Positions 57,429 through 64,000 of a stretch of 64,000 nucleotides of DNA are shown here, one piece after another; within the stretch, counting starts at the first letter, position 1; each line of letters starts with the position of its first letter. The notes below the pieces were generated by a model that was not told where the DNA came from, made no database searches, and saw only the letters and a list, made by a program, of their open reading frames with translations. The stretch is from Aristolochia californica. Taxonomy: Eukaryota > Streptophyta > Magnoliopsida > Piperales > Aristolochiaceae. The DNA lies in contig JARWKL010000011.1 in NCBI GenBank assembly GCA_029961685.1, positions 1,304,501 to 1,368,500 of the forward strand, given 5' to 3'. A program made the translations under genes and the position numbers.

Positions 57429-60406
57429 GATTCTCTGCGCTCTTTGTTTCCTCTTCTCTCTCAATACTCTCTGCATCCATCTCTCTTGAACGCTCTTTGC
57501 TTCCCAACCCTCGTCTCTCTCAACGTTACGCTCTCTACCGTATCGACGTGTTGTCGTATTCCTTCTCTCGTGCTTGGCCTTGCTCTCAACACCTTCCTCT
57601 CAGCTGCCCTCTCTTTCTCTTCTTCAATTTCCCCTTCCGACTTCGATTTCCCTCTTTTAGTTCAATCTAATTACTTCGTGATTATTTTATTAATTTATAT
57701 TACATTAAAATCTATCTTATATTATTAATAAAATATCATATTTATTTATTATATTTATTAATATTAATTCTATATTAAATTACTAATTTAAGAGTGATAA
57801 TTAAGATATTATAAAAATAAATATTTTTGTTTAAGTATTCTATATTTTATAATGAATTAAATTAATAATTTAATTTTAACTTGTAATTATTATATTAATT
57901 TAGACAAAGCTAAAATTTATCTTATTTTATTAATAAAATACCCTATTTAATTATTTATTATGTTAATATATTTTAATAAATTTCTAATGTAAGAGTGATA
58001 ATTAAGATATCGAAGTTTTCGTTCCAAACCCCTATCCGAACATCCCATTTTGCCATTTTGCCTGGTGAAGGACTGGTCGATAACCCTGAGCTCTCGCTCA
58101 TTCTCTCGCTCCAACTGCGTTTTTATCCACGAAGAGGACGACGGTCGTTGCAGCGCTGAAGAAGTATGACCCATGCTGGTTCGTTTCTAGGGCGTATTTG
58201 CTGTTGACGGTGGGAAACCTTTAGGAAGGACTTGTCTCTTCTGTAGTGCGAGTTGGGAAACCAGAGTGGCTCCTTAGCTCATCAATGGTAATCCACTACG
58301 AATTAATCCAGTGTCCCTTTTGTACTAGCTGATGCATGATGCTCTCGGTTTTGGTTGTTGCATTTTGGGATAAATGTTTGATGTTGTGTATGGTGAATAA
58401 TTTGAGAAAATCTCTTATTTTCCCTTCTTATTGAGACAATTTTTATGACTCTTCGAATTGTGATTTGTCAGAGTGTGTTGTGTTACTCTGGTAGTCATTC
58501 GATGAGGATAAGGTAATCACACCTTCGTTGATTTGCAAATTTGTGCCTTTTCTTTGTCGATTTCATTGGTTCTCTGATATGATCTTAAGATAAAAATAGG
58601 TGCTGCTGATGCTGCTGCTTGTTTATAGACTCTCAGAGGAATTGTAGAGAAAAAAACATCCGAAAGGAAGAAAGTTAGGAAAATTAACAGATTAACTACT
58701 CTGCAGAAAAAGAATTACACATCACGCAAAGAGAGCATCGCAAAATAGAGAAAGAACACTATGAAGCTGCTCATGTTTGATCTCCTCTCAGCATTTCTTT
58801 ATACAATAACAAGATGTAGAAAAAGGTTAAATGAAAACTTGAAAGATGACTTCATACTCGTCTACCTCCTCTCATGGTTCTGTTGCTACTTACAGCTCTT
58901 TATGCACAAACTTCTGTCCATTCGTCACAATATCTATTGTCATCTGTTGCAAGGAGGGTGTTGGCTGTAACAAACTTGATGAGGGGTCTTTACAAGGCTT
59001 TGTCAGCAACTGTAACATTCCCTTTCCATTCGAGACACCATGTTCTCATGGCCATGGTGGAGGCGGCCATAGAGGATAGTAAAGTTCAAGTAAGGGAAAA
59101 TAAAAAAATGAAGCAACAAGGTTGACACTCTGGAATTAGCTCACATAATTGTCCATTAAGATAGCCAGCTCTTCCTTGTGTTAAAAAAAATTAAATGAAG
59201 ATTGTCTTGGGAAAATATGATTGCCTTAAACCCTAGTTGCCCCTCAACAGAGAAGTGGTTCACTGCAAGGAGGTACTCCTTGTCATTGATCAGGTTCTTG
59301 TAGCAAGAGGCATACTCGTCCTTGGTGACCACTCGGGGTTTGTGCAGCTAGACTGGTTTTGTCTTGTGAATCAAAGACCATTCACGAGATATTTCTTCCT
59401 CCTTTTTTGTAGAATTGGTATCTTTCTCCTTTTGTGCATACTCAGCATGCCCTCCTCTTCTTTCTTTTCCTTCTCTTTATCATCACTCTCCTTTTTCTCA
59501 TTGGTCTCTTAATCCTGATGTAAATTTGGCAAGTGATGAATTTCGAGTGTTTCTTCACCAATTGTTGTTCTTGATCTTTAGTGGCTAGCATGGATTCGTG
59601 ATTGGGCAAATTGGTGAGAAGCTGTTACTGGATTCCATCAGTGGGTCTGCCCTTCGGATTTGTAGAAGCCTTGTTGTAGATCTTTCAGGAAAGATTGAGG
59701 AGACGCAATGTTTTAGATCGCAGTAGATTTGAGTTGAAGGGAGGCTTAATGGAAGCATCACTAGTGTGCTTAGTTGAAAGAACTAGTTGACACTATAACA
59801 GGAAAAATAACTATCATTTTTTTCTTTTATTGTAATAGATTACTATTTTGGGCTCTTGACCAATTTGTAAAGTTGGAAGTAGACAAGAAGTTTTCTGTAA
59901 AATTGATTGATGTACATTATTTTTGAAATTTGTCTTGTCATTTAATCATTTCATTTCGGGATTCTTTGCACTGACAGTTTCTGTATTTTCTGGAGTCTGT
60001 TTTACATAGGTTGGATCAAGTGTTATAACTTTATGATGTAGGTCTCACAACCTGTAGTTATGTTTTCATGAATTTTAAATTGATTAACGTTGTTGTTCTA
60101 TAATGTTGCAAACTTGTATTTCTAGAACTTCTATGACTATGCATGCATATTCCAGTTACTAGGAATTTCATGTTTGAGTAAAATGTGTAGAGAAGGAGCT
60201 CCCTTTTACTCTATTTCATGCTACAACCAGTTAGTTGAAAATCCTCTCTGGAAAATGATCAAAAGTTCTAGTTGCTAATTTAGAAAAAAATTGTGGAGAT
60301 AAGATTTCTTCCAAGCTTTTCATTATACCCCTTGCCTTTGGGTGCAGTTTTTCATTAATAGCATATTTTTGTGCAGGGTTTGGATGTCATTCTGCAGACA
60401 TGCACC
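57429..60406. other. Upstream and probable leader intron of TIC20
   Basis: From 57680 to 58010 it is very AT-rich. A likely first, non-coding exon of TIC20 ends with a donor at about 58287 (ATCAATG then GTAATCC). A good acceptor, TTTGTGCAG, at 60368-60376 precedes the coding exon. Inside the inferred intron lies an antisense HSP90 fragment (59200-59515). Otherwise nothing is recognised. Confidence 0.45.
59200..59515 (-). pseudogene. HSP90 pseudogene fragment
   Basis: The minus strand reads an acidic/basic linker (ETNEKKESDDKEKEKKEEEG). After a frame change come ISREWSLIHKTKPV, a stop, and then KPRVVTKDEYASCYKNL and LAVNHFSVEGQLGFKAIIF. This is the junction of the charged linker and middle domain of cytosolic HSP90 (family pattern EYAxFYKSL..HFSVEGQLEFKAILF). 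Both ends are missing and there are a frameshift and a nonsense codon, so it is a dead fragment. It lies antisense in the leader intron of TIC20. Confidence 0.8.
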
Positions 60407-61754
60407 ATGACCCCAGGAAATATGTTTGTGAGACCTGGCCTGCGTAAGCCCTACTCAAAAGTATCTTCACACACATGGTTTTCTCATGTGCCCATTACTG
60501 GTTCATCTCCAGTTATCAGAAGTTGTTGGCGAGCTCATGAAATAGGGAGGCACTGGCCTTTGAGAGGTAGGCTCAAGGTTCTCTGTAGCTTTAATTCATT
60601 TGAAGTGATGATTGATTTAGGCCAGAAGGAAATTAGAATTAAAATATTATGAGTGGCCCATAGGGAGATAAATTCGAGGTTATTGTATTGGATATGTTTA
60701 TTTAGATTTTTACTTCTTATGAAGGCAAGCCTACAATTGGTCTGAAAGCTTGCATGAAGCTTGAAAATCCACACGACAATTCTCAGCTTTAATTTCCATG
60801 TAATAATATTTGATAGATAGTTCTAACAATAACATGCGACAACAACTCTTGAAAAAAAGCTGTCTTGTCTGAGAAAATTGGAGTTGTCGGTGTTCCAAAG
60901 GAGGATCACATGGTGGAGCAGCTTACAACTATGAATAGAGGCCTTCTTTGCATGATTTTGTCTCATCTTCTCAATGAAGAAAAATAATATATTTCAGTTG
61001 CACTTGTTGAATCTATCAGATACAGACTTTTCTAGGAAGATCACTTGTTGGGATTTTTAAAAATTAAAATCGTTATAACATATTTGTGTTTGTTCAAATT
61101 GCAGAAGAAAAAAACCTGGCGCTGTCTACCAAATTGACTCCCTTGCTATGTGGTGATCATGGGAGCCTTGTTCATACAATTCCATCTCTACCTCGGCTTC
61201 CCTCTGGCGGGAATAGGTCTTTCAGAACCCCTAGAGCATCCAAGGACGTTCCATTCAGCTTTCGCTATCCCCCAATGACTAAAAAACCAAGATGGTGGTG
61301 GAGAACCTTAGCCTGCATCCCCTATCTTATGCCTCTTCATGAGACATGGATGTATGCTGAAACAGCATACCATCTTCACCCCTTCTTAGAAGACTTTGAG
61401 TTTCTCACTTATCCTTTTCTAGGATCCATTGGAAGGCTACCAAGCTGGTTCTTGATGGCTTATTTCTTTGCTGCATACCTAGGAGTGGTAAGGAAGAAAG
61501 AGTGGCCTCATTTTTTCCGGTTTCATGTTGTGATGGGAATGCTTCTTGAAATTGCACTCCAGGTGATTGGCACAGTGAGCCGTTGGATGCCTTTGTCAGT
61601 TTACTGGGGCAAGATAGGGATGCATTTTTGGACAGCTGTGGCATTTGCATACTTGTTTACTGTGTTAGAGTGTATTAGATGTGCACTTGGGGGCATGTAT
61701 GCAGACATTCCATTTGTATGTGATGCTGCCTATATTCAGATTCCGTATGATTAA
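60407..61754 (+). CDS. TIC20: Chloroplast inner-envelope import protein TIC20-I
   Basis: Two coding exons, 60407-60566 and 61105-61754, give 269 residues, close to Arabidopsis TIC20-I. It is a core subunit of the TIC translocon at the chloroplast inner envelope. The first hundred or so residues are Ser/Arg-rich and poorly conserved, as expected for a transit peptide, ending near TPRASKDVPFSFRYPP. The mature part is highly conserved (WWWRTLACIPYLMPLHETW, FLTYPFLGSIGRLPSWF, RFHVVMGMLLEIALQVIG, and the end ADIPFVCDAAYIQIPYD). It contains about four hydrophobic membrane segments. ATG 60407 is the first usable start; an earlier ATG at 60383 runs into a stop after eight codons and may act as an upstream ORF. 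No frame break. Confidence 0.93.
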
Positions 61755-62680
61755 TCATACAGAGAAATAAGGGCAAGTTTTTGTCGGATGTGAATTTTAA
61801 GATGTATTTGATTCTCGAGTTGACTTTTACCTTGTTTCAATGTCAAGTTCAGTGTTTGAATTTCCATTTATCATTGAGGCCAGCTATTTTAAAACTTCTA
61901 GCTTGTGTTCCAGTAGATTTTGTACAATGTGTTTGTTGAGGTAGAAGGAAGCATTATGTTGGGCAGGTACACTTCTCCATGTTTCTTATTGTCTGGGTTT
62001 TGAAGGCATTCTGCTGGACCTATTATTGTTTTGATGGCACCTGGATGTGTATCTTTTGCCGAAAAACGGCACATCTTCATCTTCATAGTCATGCCAAGAC
62101 AATTTGATTGAGGGTATGGAACACTGGTGGTGAGGTTTGTCAATGCAAAATTCCTTTTGTATTGGTGCAACATTTGACATTAGCCATAGAGGACACAAGA
62201 ATGTTAAGGCCAATGCTTAACCCCATAAAAGCACCATTCTGTGGAATCTGATTGATTGTGCTTACCTTGGCAATGCTCTTCTTTTTCCTTATATATATGG
62301 TTCATAGGTGTATGGAGAAGCAAGCATCAGAAGTGAAAGTAAGGCTGTTCACCAAGTTCCAGGATTCTTCTTTTAATTTCACAGTAACTGAGCCTTGCAC
62401 AAGGCATACACACCCCATAAACTGATCTGGTCATTCATGTATGGAGGAGAAGCTGCTGGAGACTGGAGAAGTTATTTGATTATAGCAGCATTTTGTGCAC
62501 CTCACAGACTAGATATGTTGGGGGAAAAAAAAGAAGGAAGCTTTTGAAACTGTGTTCACTGGTTGGTCTTGTGAATGAGATCCTTTCACTTACAGAAGCT
62601 GAAATTCTTTCAGTATGAGAAAAAATAAAATTCTCATCCCTTGGCCTAGTATTCATATGAAAGACCAGACTAAGGGATAA
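61755..62680. other. Region between TIC20 and tRNA-Pro
   Basis: The first part is likely TIC20 3' UTR. No gene or repeat recognised. Confidence 0.45.
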
Positions 62681-62752
62681 GGGGCGTTGCGAGAATCGAA
62701 CTCGCGACCTCTCGCACCCAAAGCGAGAATCATGCCACTAGACCAAACGCCC
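62681..62752 (-). tRNA. tRNA-Pro (anticodon TGG)
   Basis: A 72-base minus-strand cloverleaf. Acceptor stem GGGCGTT pairs with AACGCCC plus an unpaired C. The D-arm region is TGGTCTAGTGGCATGA. The anticodon stem CTCGC/GCGAG has loop TTTGGGT, anticodon TGG. The T-arm is GCGAG-TTCGATT-CTCGC. It has no intron and no encoded CCA, as is normal for a plant nuclear tRNA. No T-run of four or more follows closely. Confidence 0.95.
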
Positions 62753-63140
62753 TATATGTACTCTGATAAAAAAGAGAAGTTCAAGGTTGGTATCTTAAGT
62801 TCTTTCTCATTTCTTAATTACACTTGAGATTTCTTAATAGAGTCAGCATTTTTCAATCATGTGGAGCTTAAGCAAATGGACGGCGAAGCACCATTATTTT
62901 ACTGTATTTTACCAGATTACATCTCTATTATATATAGGTTCTTTTGTGTTGAATCTAAAGTTCCTGTCGTATTGGGCATCCAACCTCTGGATCATTTTGA
63001 AATTTTGGATTGTTAAATTTCGAAAATCCAAAAATTGAACAACATGCAGGTTTCCAATTTTATTTGCTCAAGGAAGAAGAAAGGAAGGAGAAAGAAAGGA
63101 GAAGAGAAGAAAGAAAGATAAAAAATCCACCTATGGGCCA
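62753..63140. other. Spacer after tRNA-Pro
   Basis: Contains the likely 3' UTR of the minus-strand inhibitor gene. A purine-rich GAAAGGAG-type stretch lies at 63070-63120. Nothing else seen. Confidence 0.4.
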
Positions 63141-63701
63141 TTACTGCTTGCTCGTGGCGACAAAATGGGCCAAAGCTTGGACGATGGAGACAAGCTGCTG
63201 CACAGTGTTCTGTTCATTCGCCAAAAGTTCTCGATCCTTGTTGCCGCTCTCCTGCAACGCCCGCTCGCACTTCCAGCTGCCTTGGATGATCCCCTCCAGA
63301 TCTTCGGCAAATTCGTATTCCTGTTCCTGGCGCTCCATATTGAAGATGGAAAGCGAAAGCACCGCCTTGGCGAATTGGGTTTCGCAGACTAGCAGTTTCG
63401 CCTTCAGCTTCTCGTCGCTTGCCGCGCCCTTCAGCTCCTTGGTCGCGTAAATGGCGGCCGTCGTATGGTCCCTGGCCAACTGGGTGGCGACCGACAACAG
63501 CCCTGCTGTGTCTGCTACGCCGCTTTCGGGGACGGATTGGAAGGCGCTGACACAGAACTCGTAACTGATGAGGTCGTTGTAATCGGCAGTGTTGTTGCAG
63601 GCCTGTTGTATGCTGGAAAGCCCGAGCGAGTTGGTGGGGAAGTTGAGGATGCAGAGGGAGAAGCACAGGAGAGACAAGGTGGGGACGAAGGATTTGGCCA
63701 T
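63141..63701 (-). CDS. Putative invertase/pectin methylesterase inhibitor
   Basis: Single exon, 186 residues, the usual size of the plant invertase and pectin methylesterase inhibitor family. A hydrophobic signal peptide (about 1-28, FVPTLSLLCFSLCILNF) predicts secretion to the cell wall. The four family cysteines are at 35, 50, 106 and 145; the first pair sits in QQAC..YEFC as expected for the N-terminal hairpin, and the second pair ties the helical bundle. The sequence is closest in style to 'putative invertase inhibitor' proteins, but the target (invertase or pectin methylesterase) cannot be told from sequence. The start at 63701 was chosen because it opens the signal peptide and lies a normal distance from a TATA box. 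An in-frame ATG at 63785 would sit at or before the transcription start. Confidence 0.88.
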   Translation of the reverse strand: MAKSFVPTLSLLCFSLCILNFPTNSLGLSSIQQACNNTADYNDLISYEFCVSAFQSVPESGVADTAGLLSVATQLARDHTTAAIYATKELKGAASDEKLKAKLLVCETQFAKAVLSLSIFNMERQEQEYEFAEDLEGIIQGSWKCERALQESGNKDRELLANEQNTVQQLVSIVQALAHFVATSKQ

Positions 63702-63785
63702 TTTGGTAAAGAATATCTCTTTCCTTCTCTTCTTCCTTTTTCTATTCCTCCTCTTCTTCCTTGTGCAGAACTTCATTTGTGCCAT

Positions 63786-63795
63786 CTATTTATAC
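63786..63795 (-). promoter_or_regulatory. TATA box of the inhibitor gene
   Basis: TATAAATAG on the minus strand about 85-95 bases before the start codon at 63701. This supports that start over the upstream ATG at 63785. Confidence 0.6.
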
Positions 63796-64000
63796 CTTCT
63801 ATAAATTGGAGTTGGCTTACCCAAATGGGCAAATCAGCAGTTTGGTTGATCTTTTGTTGTAGCAAGCCTGTTTTGGCTTGCCCAAAAGTGCCTCACAACC
63901 ATACATTACTCAGCTATAGGAACAGATAAAACTGAATACTTGTTATTATTAGAGGGCACCCCTCCTTACATTCTACAGAATAAGGGTCTTTTATTTGTCT
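63796..64000. other. Upstream flank of inhibitor gene
   Basis: No further feature recognised up to the end of the window. Confidence 0.4.

Noticed and set aside
57219..57728. 169-codon plus-strand frame
   Set aside because: Antisense shadow of the ubiquitin-like pseudogene, with no domain of its own.
58761..59125. Three overlapping plus-strand frames in the TIC20 leader intron
   Set aside because: They are in different frames over the same bases, with no recognisable family, and lie between a good donor and acceptor of the leader intron.
61986..62213. 75-codon minus-strand frame with Cys and His residues
   Set aside because: No regular zinc-finger spacing, lies in the TIC20 3' region, no splice partners seen.
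63214..63929. Frames of 150-154 codons on both strands over the inhibitor gene
   Set aside because: GC-rich coding shadow. Only the 63141-63701 frame has a signal peptide and the four family cysteines.
1..64000. Prokaryotic-type systems (CRISPR arrays, operons, attachment sites)
   Set aside because: None seen. The regular repeats here are minisatellites, LTRs or microsatellites without spacer structure.

Overview
This is a piece of nuclear DNA from a flowering plant, probably a woody eudicot. It has split genes with GT-AG introns, transit peptides for chloroplast proteins, a eukaryotic tRNA-Pro gene, and many LTR retrotransposons, LINEs and MITEs in introns and spacers. Introns are large (two exceed 6.5 kb) and full of old elements. 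Nothing points to bacterial DNA, and there is no CRISPR array or operon. The species cannot be fixed from the sequence alone.

Layout, left to right. (1) 668-31372, plus strand: a complete tripeptidyl-peptidase II gene (TPP2), reconstructed in 34 exons that join in frame to 1370 residues with all catalytic residues present. Intron 9 carries a decayed Ty1-copia element next to a small TRIM element; intron 11 carries a LINE with a 15-bp target duplication, a second duplicated LINE fragment and a 1.8-kb LTR element without protein domains. (2) 32237-39428, plus: an AIPP3/BDT1-like chromatin protein (BAH domain, TFIIS-like central region, zinc ribbon) with a large C-terminal repeat array. (3) 41040-43870: a short LTR element coding only for a gypsy-type Gag. 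(4) 43932-45823, minus: a four-exon cytochrome P450, best matched to CYP715A. (5) 49641-52387, plus: a small three-exon plant protein of unknown function. (6) 53537-54676, plus: a PyrP2-like HAD phosphatase of riboflavin synthesis. (7) 54911-56400: a 117-bp tandem array interrupted by a copia fragment. (8) 56809-57428, minus: a frameshifted ubiquitin-like gene. (9) 60407-61754, plus: TIC20-I, with an HSP90 pseudogene fragment antisense in its probable leader intron. (10) 62681-62752, minus: tRNA-Pro(TGG). (11) 63141-63701, minus: a secreted invertase/pectin methylesterase inhibitor.

The genes do not form one pathway. They cover proteolysis downstream of the proteasome (TPP2), Polycomb-type chromatin reading (AIPP3-like), plastid riboflavin synthesis (PyrP2), plastid protein import (TIC20), oxidative metabolism (P450) and cell-wall or sugar enzyme control (inhibitor). 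The AIPP3-like and PyrP2-like genes match what I recall as neighbouring Arabidopsis genes At4g11560 and At4g11570, so this looks like conserved microsynteny that has been opened up by insertions.

The most interesting observation is in the AIPP3-like gene. Its last exon encodes about eleven tandem units of 25-31 residues, nine of which carry a strict SUMO-attachment consensus (hydrophobic-K-x-E). Also notable are a family of about 120-bp TRIM LTRs scattered in one orientation through two genes, a gag-only element, and a MITE family shared by two loci. All exon boundaries were drawn by hand from splice signals, reading frame and family similarity; no alignment was run.
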